Assembly: GCF_036226525.1 (NCBI RefSeq)
Contig: NZ_CP108487.1
Span: forward strand, 1,674,001 to 1,738,000
DNA from: Kribbella sp. NBC_01245
GTDB lineage: Bacteria; Actinomycetota; Actinomycetes; Propionibacteriales; Kribbellaceae
DNA: 64,000 bases
Direction: 5' to 3'
Under the pieces are notes generated by a model. The model saw nothing but the letters and a program-made list of their open reading frames with translations, was not told the origin of the DNA and searched no databases. Both the position numbers and the translations under genes were made by a program. Shown piece by piece: positions 1 through 7,581 of this stretch; within the stretch, counting starts at the first letter, position 1, and every line of letters begins with the position of its first letter.

Positions 1-1443
1 GACCAGGCCAAGTCCCGCTGGCAGACGTACCTGGCCGAGCTCGCCGCCGCCGGCGTGAAACCACCCAAGGCGGCGGCGCTGCGTGATCCAGCCAAGCTGC
101 CGAAGGGCCTGCAGCCGCTCAAGGACTCGACCGGCGCCGTGATCCGGGGTGCGGCCTCGGTCGTCGACGGTGGCCGGACCATCCGCGTGCTGCCCGCCGA
201 GACGATCAAGGCGGTGACTGCGGCCTTCGGGATCGTCGCGAAGAAGTACGGCGTATCCGGCACCGGCCCGGGCAGTTTCGGCTGCCTCGGCGCCACCCGC
301 ACCGCCTGGAAGTCGTACACCGCGCTCCCCTCGCCCATCGACAAGGTCTACGCGAGCTACCAGAAGGTCTCGCCGAACTCGATCCAGCCCGGCGACGTCA
401 TTGTCATGGGCAACGGCAGCACCGGCCTATGGCATATCGGTGTCGCCATCGACAACAGCGAGATGATCGCCGCCGACGAGACGAAGAAGTCGGTCGTCGT
501 CACGGCCATTCCCGAGAGCTTCTTCGCGGCCGTGCGTCCCACCCTCGGCAAGCCGGCCAGCCCGCAGGTCGCGCCGGCCACCACGGCAGCCGCCGAGGCC
601 TTCCGCTGCGGCGCCACCCAGACGTCGTACGACGTGGGCTCCGGGCAGTGGACGTGGCCGCTGGACGACGGGACGTACGAGATCGGGACGCCGTTCGGCC
701 AGCCTGGTGGTCTCTGGATCACTGGGGTGCACACCGGCCAGGACTTCCCGGCTCCGCTTGGTACGGCTGTCCACGCGGTGACGGGTGGTGTCGTATCCGT
801 CGAGCATCCGAGCTGGGCCGGCAACCTGGTCCGGATCGACCACGGCAACGGCATCGAGACGTTGTACGCGCACTTGAGCTCGGTGGCGGTCTCCCCCGGC
901 TCCACCGTCGTACCGGGTCAGGTGATCGGTGCGGTCGGCAGCGAGGGCAACTCGACCGGCGCGCACCTGCACTTCGAGGTCCGTTCCGGTGGCGACCCGG
1001 TCAACCCGATGCCGTTCCTGGCCACTGGTGGCCTGAGCAACGGTGGCGACAGCTTCGGCAATGGCCTGATCCCGGTGTCTGAGCTGTGTGTGGCGACCAC
1101 TGGGCACCGCTTGCGCTGCGACGCCGCCTCGGCTTACAAGGCGCTCGCTACCGCTTACCAGGCGCACTTCGGCCGCAAGCTGTGTATTACCGACAGCTAC
1201 CGGTCGTACGACTCTCAGGTCTCGCTCTACCAGCGCAAGCCGTCTCTGGCGGCACTACCTGGTACGTCGAACCACGGCTGGGGTATCGCGGTGGACCTGT
1301 GCGGTGGCGCCGACAAGTTCGGTACTTCGCAGCACCGGTGGCTGCTGAGCAATGCGGGGAACTACGGCTGGAAGCTGCCGCGTTGGGCTCGTCAGGGCGG
1401 GAGTAAGCCGGAGCCTTGGCACTGGGAGTTCACGGGCGCGTGA
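1..1443 (+). CDS. Three-domain peptidoglycan hydrolase (NlpC/P60 + M23 + VanY-type M15), 5' end missing
   Basis: The frame is open from base 1, so the gene starts upstream of the window; a GTG at 55 is internal. Three cell-wall peptidase folds follow in order. First is an NlpC/P60-like domain with candidate Cys95 (bases 283-285, GSFGCLG) and its His in LWHIGVAID. Second is an M23 LytM-type zinc endopeptidase with HTGQD (H244, D248) and HLHFEV (H322, H324). Third is a VanY/M15 D,D-carboxypeptidase with SNHGWGIAVD (S423, H425, D432) and PWHWEF (H474, E476). Ligand and nucleophile residues of all three look intact. The role is presumably extracellular cleavage of peptide cross-links during wall remodelling; the N-terminus and any signal peptide are outside the window. 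The domain calls are secure, but activity of the NlpC-like part is less certain because its Cys context is atypical. Confidence 0.9.
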   Translation, partial: DQAKSRWQTYLAELAAAGVKPPKAAALRDPAKLPKGLQPLKDSTGAVIRGAASVVDGGRTIRVLPAETIKAVTAAFGIVAKKYGVSGTGPGSFGCLGATRTAWKSYTALPSPIDKVYASYQKVSPNSIQPGDVIVMGNGSTGLWHIGVAIDNSEMIAADETKKSVVVTAIPESFFAAVRPTLGKPASPQVAPATTAAAEAFRCGATQTSYDVGSGQWTWPLDDGTYEIGTPFGQPGGLWITGVHTGQDFPAPLGTAVHAVTGGVVSVEHPSWAGNLVRIDHGNGIETLYAHLSSVAVSPGSTVVPGQVIGAVGSEGNSTGAHLHFEVRSGGDPVNPMPFLATGGLSNGGDSFGNGLIPVSELCVATTGHRLRCDAASAYKALATAYQAHFGRKLCITDSYRSYDSQVSLYQRKPSLAALPGTSNHGWGIAVDLCGGADKFGTSQHRWLLSNAGNYGWKLPRWARQGGSKPEPWHWEFTGA

Positions 1444-1483
1444 GATCCATAATTCGTTTTACCTCAGGACATAAGCTCTAATC

Positions 1484-1939
1484 GTGGCCGAGTCAACAAG
1501 TCCGGACCGCACGGACAAGAACATCACGTTGGACGCGCAGGACGACCGCTGGGAGTGGCGCCGGAAGATCCGGTCCGATCCCAAGAAGCACCTGATCTAC
1601 CGGATCGGTGTCGGGATCGTCGGCGGTATCTTCCTGATCGCTGCGCCGTTGACCGGCTGGTTGCCCGGTCCGGGCGGTATTCCGCTGTTCATCCTCGGTC
1701 TGGCGATCCTGGCGAGTGAGTTCGAGTGGGCGCAGCGGGCGCTCTACAAGGTCAAGGACTGGGTGAAGGTCCTCACCACCTGGACCGGCAAACAGCCCGC
1801 GTGGCTCAAGACGCTCGGCAGCATCGCCCTGTTCTGCTGCGTGCTCGTCGCCATCTGGCTCTACATGGCCGTCCTCGGCGTCCCCGGCTGGCTCCCCAAC
1901 TCCTGGGAAACCTGGCTACACGACCTCCCCCTCCTTTAG
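1484..1939 (+). CDS. PGPGW-type small transmembrane protein (TIGR02611-like)
   Basis: A 151-aa protein starting at GTG 1484, 40 nt after the hydrolase gene. A charged cytosolic N-terminus of about 35 residues is followed by a hydrophobic pair separated by the motif LPGPGGIPLFILGLAILASE, then a third membrane segment near residues 108-130. The PGPGG loop between two helices is the signature of the putative transmembrane PGPGW family found in actinobacteria. The function of that family is unknown. Co-orientation with the hydrolase suggests, but does not prove, joint transcription. Confidence 0.8.
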   Translation: MAESTSPDRTDKNITLDAQDDRWEWRRKIRSDPKKHLIYRIGVGIVGGIFLIAAPLTGWLPGPGGIPLFILGLAILASEFEWAQRALYKVKDWVKVLTTWTGKQPAWLKTLGSIALFCCVLVAIWLYMAVLGVPGWLPNSWETWLHDLPLL

Positions 1940-2034
1940 ACCTGACCTGTACTGGATGATGACGACGTCCGGGCGGCCGGTGGACTTCGTCGGCGCGGTG
2001 ACGGATACGGGCCCAGGGCAACTGCCCGATCGCT

Positions 2035-2556
2035 CTAGCGGTCGCAGGGCTCCACGCTGCCCCTGCGGAGGGTGCGGGTTGGCGCTGGCGTGGGCAGCGT
2101 CTCGTTGTAGGTGAAGCGCGAGTAGACCGTCTGGAAGGCGACGCGCAACGGGCCGGCCGGATCGGTGACGAGGCCCGGCAGCCGCTCGGCCGGGACCTTC
2201 CACCGGGTCTGCATGGTGATCACCACGAGGATGTTCTCGTGGCTGAACAGCCCGAAGAACCGCACCGCCCGGGGGTTCACGGCTTGCCCGCAACCAAGCC
2301 AGCGCACGGAGATGTCGGTGAAGGTCCGCTTGCCGACTTTCGCCGGGCACGACTCCTTGCAGCTGTTGGTCGACAGGATCCGCTTAACGGCCTCCTCCCG
2401 GTTGGCGATCACTGGCCCTTCGAGTAGCACTGGAGCCGGCTGGTGCTCCGCTCCCCAGAGGGGGAACTGTGATTGTGACCATCGGCTCAGAGACTGGTGA
2501 GATCCTGGATTGGAGTCTGGGTGATCGACGACCCGACCTGAGCATCCTGGGCGCAA
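2035..2556 (-). CDS. Hypothetical protein, possibly 5'-truncated
   Basis: An open frame of 173 codons, convergent with the PGPGW gene and divergent from the lipoprotein gene at 2616. Composition from about residue 45 onward looks like genuine protein, with a CKESCPAK motif and alternating hydrophobic strands such as ENILVVITMQTRW. The first 40 residues look poor, and no signal peptide or clear ribosome binding site is seen. The real start may be internal, or the gene may have lost its 5' end. No family is recognised. Confidence 0.45.
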   Translation of the reverse strand: MRPGCSGRVVDHPDSNPGSHQSLSRWSQSQFPLWGAEHQPAPVLLEGPVIANREEAVKRILSTNSCKESCPAKVGKRTFTDISVRWLGCGQAVNPRAVRFFGLFSHENILVVITMQTRWKVPAERLPGLVTDPAGPLRVAFQTVYSRFTYNETLPTPAPTRTLRRGSVEPCDR

Positions 2557-2615
2557 CGAGGGCGCTCAGCTTCTAGCTTCGAAACGCTCCGGGCTCCGAG
2601 GAAGGTGCCGACGAC

Positions 2616-3122
2616 ATGGCGGGCTTAAACAGGGTTGTTGCCTTCACGGCTCTCTGCTTGCTGCTGGGGGCTTGCGGAAACACTGACGCGATCAGCTCTA
2701 CTCCGACACCGACGACATCGGGCGGCTCCACGGCGCCTCCCGCACAGATGTCCCCGTCCTCGACGGCTACACCGTCATTCATCTCGGACTGCCCACGCGA
2801 GATGCCTAAGCCCTCTGGCACGGATCCGGCCGGTGCTTTCGTACCGTCGGACCCGGTGGATGTCCTCGTTTGTCGATACGAACACCCCACCTGGAAGCTC
2901 ACAGCGCGCCGGGCGCTTCCCCGAAGCGAGGCCACCCGGTTGGCCGCAGAACTCAACCGTGCGGAGGAACCCGAGCGGGGCTTCCATTGTCCGTCCACCC
3001 TCGTTTGGGAGGCATGGGTGTTCAGGGGAGCCTCGCAAGTCGTCGTCAAGGCAGGTTGGTGCAACTTAGTGGTCGGTCAGGGTCGCGCCGTCAAGGCTCC
3101 ACTTGGCTGGTTCACGCCATGA
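2616..3122 (+). CDS. Small secreted lipoprotein, function unknown
   Basis: A 168-aa protein with a type II signal peptide: basic start, hydrophobic core and lipobox LLLGAC at residues 16-21, so it should be lipid-anchored on the outer face of the membrane. A Ser/Thr/Pro-rich linker (residues 26-52) leads to a compact domain containing four cysteines (SDCPRE, VLVCRY, GFHCPS, AGWCNL) that could form two disulfides. No known domain is recognised. It is a stand-alone gene followed by degraded sequence. Confidence 0.75.
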   Translation: MAGLNRVVAFTALCLLLGACGNTDAISSTPTPTTSGGSTAPPAQMSPSSTATPSFISDCPREMPKPSGTDPAGAFVPSDPVDVLVCRYEHPTWKLTARRALPRSEATRLAAELNRAEEPERGFHCPSTLVWEAWVFRGASQVVVKAGWCNLVVGQGRAVKAPLGWFTP

Positions 3123-3213
3123 ATGCGGGTTCGGTCAGCCTTTCCCACTGCGCTCGTCGACGGCATGGGTCTGGCGCTCGGGAGCGACACGCCCGGCAAC
3201 GCGGGTTGGTTCA

Positions 3214-3296
3214 GTAATGGACGAACCAGGTCCAGCCTCGTCGTACTGCACACGGCGGTAACGTCGGCACCGAACGCCTTGGCCAACTGCACCGCG
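3214..3296 (-). pseudogene. Fragment of a zinc-type medium-chain dehydrogenase/reductase
   Basis: The minus strand reads YAVQLAKAFGADVTAVCST followed by TRLDLVR. This matches the nucleotide-binding strand-turn region of MDR alcohol dehydrogenases and quinone reductases (typically AVQLAKA-GA-VTGVCS...DLV). Homology stops abruptly at both sides and no start, GxGxxG segment or C-terminal half is present, so this is a decayed remnant. The 619 nt between 3123 and 3741 hold only this piece, the fragment at 3546-3728 and sequence in which nothing else was recognised. Confidence 0.5.
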
Positions 3297-3545
3297 TAGC
3301 TGGAAGGTCGCGGTGAACGTGTTCGTCGCTCCCATCACCCGAAACTGAGCCGCCCGCTGCGGTCGCTGGGAACCGCGCGTCAAGGATCCGCCCAGCACGG
3401 CGGACCGGTCAGCGCTCAACTCTGAGCCGACTCGTGGTGATCACGTCGACTCCCGGATCACGCGCGTCCTCCGGGTGAGCTCACCAGTAGGGCAGGCCAG
3501 CTACTACGCCCCGGCCGATCCTCGTTCCTAGAACGCGTCACGGAG

Positions 3546-3728
3546 TCAATCCGCTGCCAGGCTGAGGCGGCGCTGCATGTTCAGCCGGACCTCGCCGTAC
3601 GGCGCGACATGGGTGAGGTTCAGTGGCAAGGTGTGGTCGTACTCGAGATTCACGGTCCAAGTCTGCCAAGTGAATCGCTGCCTGGCGCCGGTTTCTGGCC
3701 GAAGGCGAAAAACTGTCGGTGCGGCCGC
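3546..3728 (-). pseudogene. C-terminal-looking coding remnant without a start codon
   Basis: A 60-codon frame bounded by stops at both ends. Its second half reads like real protein (TWTVNLEYDHTLPLNLTH, then APYGEVRLNMQRR) and ends in a normal stop. There is no ATG, and no GTG with a ribosome binding site, at its 5' side. It looks like the tail of a lost gene. The family is not recognised and the call is tentative. Confidence 0.3.
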
Positions 3729-3741
3729 TTAGCCTGTCGGC

Positions 3742-4266
3742 ATGCTTGAAACCGAGGCGGAAGTGGCCGCATTACAAGAGCTCTTGGACAAGTCGCATGG
3801 TTCGTCGACCGATCATCTGCGCAGCATCATCAAGGACGAGCGCGTGCTTTCCGCGCGGGACCTGGTCGCGCTCCTGACCGGGATGAAGGTCATCAACGTG
3901 GCCACCGTGACGGCTCACGGCGAGCCACGGATCAGCGCGCTGGACGGGCATTTCCTGCACGGGACGTGGACGTTCGGGACGGACGGATCGGCGGCCAAGG
4001 CGCGGCACATCAAGGCCCGGCCGGCGGTCAGCGTGGCGCACGTCGACAACGAGGAACTCGCCGTCTTCAGCCATGGCCGGGCTGAGCGGCTGGACGAGTC
4101 CGATCCGGGGTGGGAGGAGGTGATCGGGCACTGGACCGCGCACTACGGCAGTTCGCCGCTCAGCTGGGGCGACGACATCGCGATGTACCGCTTCTATCCG
4201 CACTGGATGGTCGGCTACACCGCCAACCGCACCGAGCTTCTCCGCGACCGCGGCATCACGCCCTAG
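3742..4266 (+). CDS. Pyridoxamine 5'-phosphate oxidase-like FMN/F420 split-barrel protein
   Basis: A 174-aa protein with the split beta-barrel pattern of the PNPOx superfamily. A helical N-terminus (residues 1-45) precedes strands such as VINVATVTAHGEPRISALD and GTWTFGTDGSAAKARHIKA, the usual flavin-binding region, then the barrel's later strands AVSVAHVDNEELAVFSHG. Members bind FMN or F420 and are cytosolic oxidoreductases, but substrates cannot be told from sequence. It ends one base before a perfect palindrome (4268-4367). A second split-barrel gene at 23119 also has a related palindrome at its 3' side. Confidence 0.8.
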   Translation: MLETEAEVAALQELLDKSHGSSTDHLRSIIKDERVLSARDLVALLTGMKVINVATVTAHGEPRISALDGHFLHGTWTFGTDGSAAKARHIKARPAVSVAHVDNEELAVFSHGRAERLDESDPGWEEVIGHWTAHYGSSPLSWGDDIAMYRFYPHWMVGYTANRTELLRDRGITP

Positions 4267-4267
4267 T

Positions 4268-4367
4268 TTCTTTTTCGTTCATTCGTCGCAATCCGCCCTC
4301 TCCCGCAGCTGACCTGTGCGGGCCCGCGGCGCTGGAGGGCGGATTGCGACGAATGAACGAAAAAGAA
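4268..4367. repeat. 33-bp perfect inverted repeat with 34-nt centre (copy 1 of a palindromic family)
   Basis: Left arm 4268-4300 and right arm 4335-4367 are exact reverse complements. The arm includes CGTTCATTCGTC and AATCCGCCC. The centre contains a smaller stem (CCCGCA 4302-4307 / TGCGGG 4317-4322). It lies between two convergent genes, so it may terminate both. However, the arm sequence recurs with the same spacing at 22983-23071, which argues for a dispersed repeat rather than a one-off terminator. Confidence 0.85.
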
Positions 4368-4377
4368 GGGACGCCCG

Positions 4378-5415
4378 TCAGTCTCGGGTGGGGCCTTCGG
4401 GAGTGCGGCCGCCGAGGTGGTGTGAGGTGGGGCGGGCGGCTGGGGTCTGGTCTGGGGATGGCGCTTTGAGCGGGCTGTTCGGCTGGGTGGAGAGGACGTC
4501 ACCGAGGACGCGTAGCTCGTCGGCCGAGAGGGTCTTCTGCGCTGCCTGCCCCGGTGCTTGGGCCTCGGCGGTGGGTTGGGGCTTGGGCAGAGTGTGTTCG
4601 AGGGCGACGCGGCGATCGCGTTCGGCGGCCCATTCGGCGTTGGGGGTGGTGTTGACCGTGACGCCGGATGCTGAGGGCGCGACCATTGGGCCGAGGGTCT
4701 TCCAGAGTTCGGCCTGCGCCTGCTCCGGGCTGGTCCGGTAGCCCTCCTCGTGCACCCGCAACAGCCGGTACGTCGCTTCCGTCGCCGCGCGCGCCGATCC
4801 CGAGTTGACCGGCGGCTTGTCGAACTCGTCCGAATGCGTGTTCTTCCCGTCGTCGATGCCGACCGCGTGCAACGGCGTGAACACGTGCAACGACTGGATC
4901 GGCGCGTCGACGTTCCCGTCGTACACCGAGTCCTCGCGCCAGGCGTGCGCCCCGCTATAGCTGTCCTGCAGGGCATGTACGGCGGCACCGAGCGGCGGCA
5001 TCTCCCGCTCCACGATGTCGTCCGGCCCACTCGCGCTGACGCCGGCCTGACGCGCGGCGGTCATCGCGTCGTTCAGGTAACCCACGTTGATGGCGAGATT
5101 GTCCGCCCCATACTTGTACGGGTCGGCCATGAAGTGCTCGCGCTGCGCGCCGGGATTGGCGTACGCCGAGTGCGCGGTCGGGCCCAGTCCGACGTACGGC
5201 ACGGTGAACTTGGTGCCGTTGAAGTTGCGCACCAACCCGGCGCCGAGCGGGCGATCCATATACGCCTGCGCCTTGTCGAGCGTCTCGAAGTACCGCTGCT
5301 CGTCCAGCCCACGGATCCTGCCGTCCGGCCCGGCCATCGTCGCGTACAGCCGCCGTACGGCCTCGCGAGTGAGGTCGCGATGCCCGTGCCAGTGATCGTC
5401 ACCGTGCTGCTTCAT
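4378..5415 (-). CDS. Putative zinc-dependent phospholipase C/S1-P1-nuclease-fold protein
   Basis: A 345-aa protein with histidine-rich motifs in the order of the bacterial zinc phospholipase C fold. These are WHGHRDLT at the N-terminus, QREHF, and HALQDSYSGAH, whose His-x3-Asp-x5-His spacing equals the H118/D122/H128 metal ligands of the Bacillus enzyme; a later HSDEFD could supply another ligand. A Pro/Ala-rich tail from about residue 255 is low complexity. No signal peptide is visible, unlike secreted phospholipases, so a cytosolic role or non-classical export is possible. The fold is inferred from motif spacing only. It starts 6 nt upstream of the PLP-enzyme gene's stop region, on the same strand, suggesting co-transcription. 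Confidence 0.55.
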   Translation of the reverse strand: MKQHGDDHWHGHRDLTREAVRRLYATMAGPDGRIRGLDEQRYFETLDKAQAYMDRPLGAGLVRNFNGTKFTVPYVGLGPTAHSAYANPGAQREHFMADPYKYGADNLAINVGYLNDAMTAARQAGVSASGPDDIVEREMPPLGAAVHALQDSYSGAHAWREDSVYDGNVDAPIQSLHVFTPLHAVGIDDGKNTHSDEFDKPPVNSGSARAATEATYRLLRVHEEGYRTSPEQAQAELWKTLGPMVAPSASGVTVNTTPNAEWAAERDRRVALEHTLPKPQPTAEAQAPGQAAQKTLSADELRVLGDVLSTQPNSPLKAPSPDQTPAARPTSHHLGGRTPEGPTRD

Positions 5416-5421
5416 AGCCGA

Positions 5422-6564
5422 TCAGCGTAGTAGCCGAGGGAGTCTCTCCGAGAGGATCTCGTAGTCCCGCAGCGAGTTGTACGCGTGCGCCGACAGCCGG
5501 ACGAAGAACCGCCCGTCGAACCCGGTCACCGTGATCTCGGCCCCGATCTCACGCGATGCCCGCGCCTTGAGCGCCTCCCCCGATTCCTGGGTCAGCTGCA
5601 CGGACGACGGGAGCTCGACCAGTCGCATCGTCGGCGCCGGCCGAGCGACCTCGCCAACCCCGGTCCCGAGGGCCTTCGCCAAAATGCGAGCGCCTTCGTC
5701 GACCAACGTGGAGAGGTGCGACCGCCTAAGCGGCCAATCCAACTCGGCCAGCAACCGGAGCGACTCGGGTGCCGCGATCCAGCCCGCGTAGTCGTTCGTG
5801 GCCTGCTGGTCGAACCGCTCGGGCAACTCGGCGTACTCCGACCACGAAACCACCAGCGGCTGCGTTCGCTCCCGCCATTGCGGTGCCACGACCAGCCCGG
5901 CGGTGCCTCGCGGCGTACAGGGCCATTTGTGGAAGTTGCCGGTCCAGAAGTCGGCGCCATCCTCGGCCGGCGCGTCGATCAGGGCCGGCGAATGCGCGCC
6001 GTCCACCACGACCGGTACGCCGACCGCGTGGCAGGTCTCGACCAGCCGGTCGATCGGGAAGGTCATCGCCGTCGCGGAGCTGATCTGGTCCACCACGAGC
6101 ACGGCGGTCCGGTCGTCCAGGGCGGACGCGATCGTCGCCACCACGGTGTCATCGTCGGCCTCGAGCGGTACGGCGACCTCGACCACCTCGGCGTCGTTCA
6201 GCCGGGCGAAGCGCTCGGCGGCGAACCGGACCGCGCCGTACGTGTGGTTCGTCAGCAGGATCCGGCCGCCCGCTGGGATCGGCAGGGTGTGCAGTGCGGC
6301 GGTGACGCCGGCACTCGCGTTCGAAACGAGGGCGAACCCGGCCGGGTCGGTCCGCAGGTACGCGGCGAGCTCCAGACGCGCGGCGGCCACGCGAGCCCCG
6401 ACGGCGCGGAACCAGGCCATCGGGTTCGTATCGGCCTCGGCGTGCAGCTCCGCCAGCGCCTGCTGGGTGCGGATCGGGACGGCTCCGAACGAACCGTGGT
6501 TCAGGTGCAACTGCCCGGGATCGAGGCTCCACAACTCCGGGCGCGGCGTGGTGTGGTCGGTCAC
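5422..6564 (-). CDS. Class V aminotransferase, isopenicillin-N-epimerase-like
   Basis: A 380-aa PLP enzyme of fold type I. Features are LHLNHGSFGAVP at the N-terminus, NASAGVTAAL (phosphate-binding region), VDGAHSP with the pyridine-nitrogen Asp, and GNFHKWPCTPRG, whose Lys forms the Schiff base. This set is typical of the CefD/NifS-like class V group annotated as isopenicillin N epimerase. No beta-lactam genes are nearby, so the real substrate is probably a different amino acid. It is divergently transcribed from the glycerophosphodiesterase gene across 228 nt. The phospholipase-like gene follows after 6 nt. Confidence 0.85.
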   Translation of the reverse strand: MTDHTTPRPELWSLDPGQLHLNHGSFGAVPIRTQQALAELHAEADTNPMAWFRAVGARVAAARLELAAYLRTDPAGFALVSNASAGVTAALHTLPIPAGGRILLTNHTYGAVRFAAERFARLNDAEVVEVAVPLEADDDTVVATIASALDDRTAVLVVDQISSATAMTFPIDRLVETCHAVGVPVVVDGAHSPALIDAPAEDGADFWTGNFHKWPCTPRGTAGLVVAPQWRERTQPLVVSWSEYAELPERFDQQATNDYAGWIAAPESLRLLAELDWPLRRSHLSTLVDEGARILAKALGTGVGEVARPAPTMRLVELPSSVQLTQESGEALKARASREIGAEITVTGFDGRFFVRLSAHAYNSLRDYEILSERLPRLLR

Positions 6565-6792
6565 CGCCTCAACCTACCTGCCGCCCGGTCTCCCCGGCCT
6601 CCCCGCGTCCACTGGCAGGACGGCACGCGGCCCCCGCGCCGGGAGGGTGGGGGGCCGCAGAGTGCCGCCGCTCGCGGTACACGTCGGGCAAGTCGGGACA
6701 GCCCGGATAAGTGCCGTCGAAGCGCACGGTATGTGCCGAAACGTAACGTCGGGTTTCGTTGTCAGGCAAGGGTCTTGCACCATACTTCGGGT

Positions 6793-7581
6793 GTGATCGC
6801 CACCAGGTACCCGTTCCTCGACCACAATGGCCCGATCGCGATGGCACATCGAGGCGGGGCGTTGCACCCCGACAACATCGGTTACGAGAACTCCATGCGG
6901 GCCTTTGCACACGCTGTCAGCCTCGGCTACGAGTACCTCGAGACGGACATCCACGCGACTTCGGACGGCGTTGTGGTCGCCTTCCACGATGACCGGCTAG
7001 ACCGGGTCACGGACCGCACTGGCGTCATTGCCGAGCTGCCGTGGTCTGAGGTCTCCAAGGCCCGCATCAACGGCCACGAGCCGATCCCGCTGCTCAGCGA
7101 GGTGCTGGAGGAGTGGCCGACTCTGCGGCTCAACCTCGACATCAAGGCGGCGAACGGCGTACAGCCCGCCGCCGAGGTCATAGCCAAGTCAGACGCGATT
7201 GACCGCGTCTGCGTCTCGTCGTTCTCCCAGCGCCGTGTCTGGAGTGTGCGCCGTGCTCTCGGCGAGCGCCTCTGCACCGGCTTCGGCCAAGCGGAGATCG
7301 CCGCGCTGCGCTATGCGCCGTTCCGGCTGGTGCTGCCGGGTGCAGGTGCTTGTATCCAGATTCCGGAGTACTACGGCCGGCTCAAGGTGCTCACGCCAGG
7401 CCTGATCCGCCGGGCCCACGCCGCCGGCCGCCAGGTGCACGTCTGGACCATTGACGACCCGGACGAGATCAACCGCTTCCTGGATGCGGGCGTGGACGGT
7501 ATCTTCACCGACCGCACCGATATCCTCCGCGACGTCCTGATCGCCCGAGGCCAATGGAATCCGAACGGAGCCACAGCATGA
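6793..7581 (+). CDS. Glycerophosphodiester phosphodiesterase
   Basis: A 262-aa cytosolic enzyme of the GDPD/UgpQ family, which hydrolyses glycerophosphodiesters to glycerol-3-phosphate and an alcohol. It shows the diagnostic motifs AHRGG near residue 18, the Glu/Asp metal pair in LETDIH, and AFHDDRLDRVTD, then LNLDIK and a C-terminal VWTID...DGIFTD barrel end. GTG 6793 was chosen because the conserved fold begins immediately after it, although the frame is open far upstream. Its stop overlaps the start of the transporter gene (ATGA at 7578-7581), indicating translational coupling. Confidence 0.88.
   Translation: MIATRYPFLDHNGPIAMAHRGGALHPDNIGYENSMRAFAHAVSLGYEYLETDIHATSDGVVVAFHDDRLDRVTDRTGVIAELPWSEVSKARINGHEPIPLLSEVLEEWPTLRLNLDIKAANGVQPAAEVIAKSDAIDRVCVSSFSQRRVWSVRRALGERLCTGFGQAEIAALRYAPFRLVLPGAGACIQIPEYYGRLKVLTPGLIRRAHAAGRQVHVWTIDDPDEINRFLDAGVDGIFTDRTDILRDVLIARGQWNPNGATA

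Noticed and set aside
6000..6792. N-terminal extension of the glycerophosphodiesterase reading frame (open from 5485)
   Set aside because: The extension is antisense to the aminotransferase gene and Arg-rich; the enzyme fold starts right after GTG 6793.
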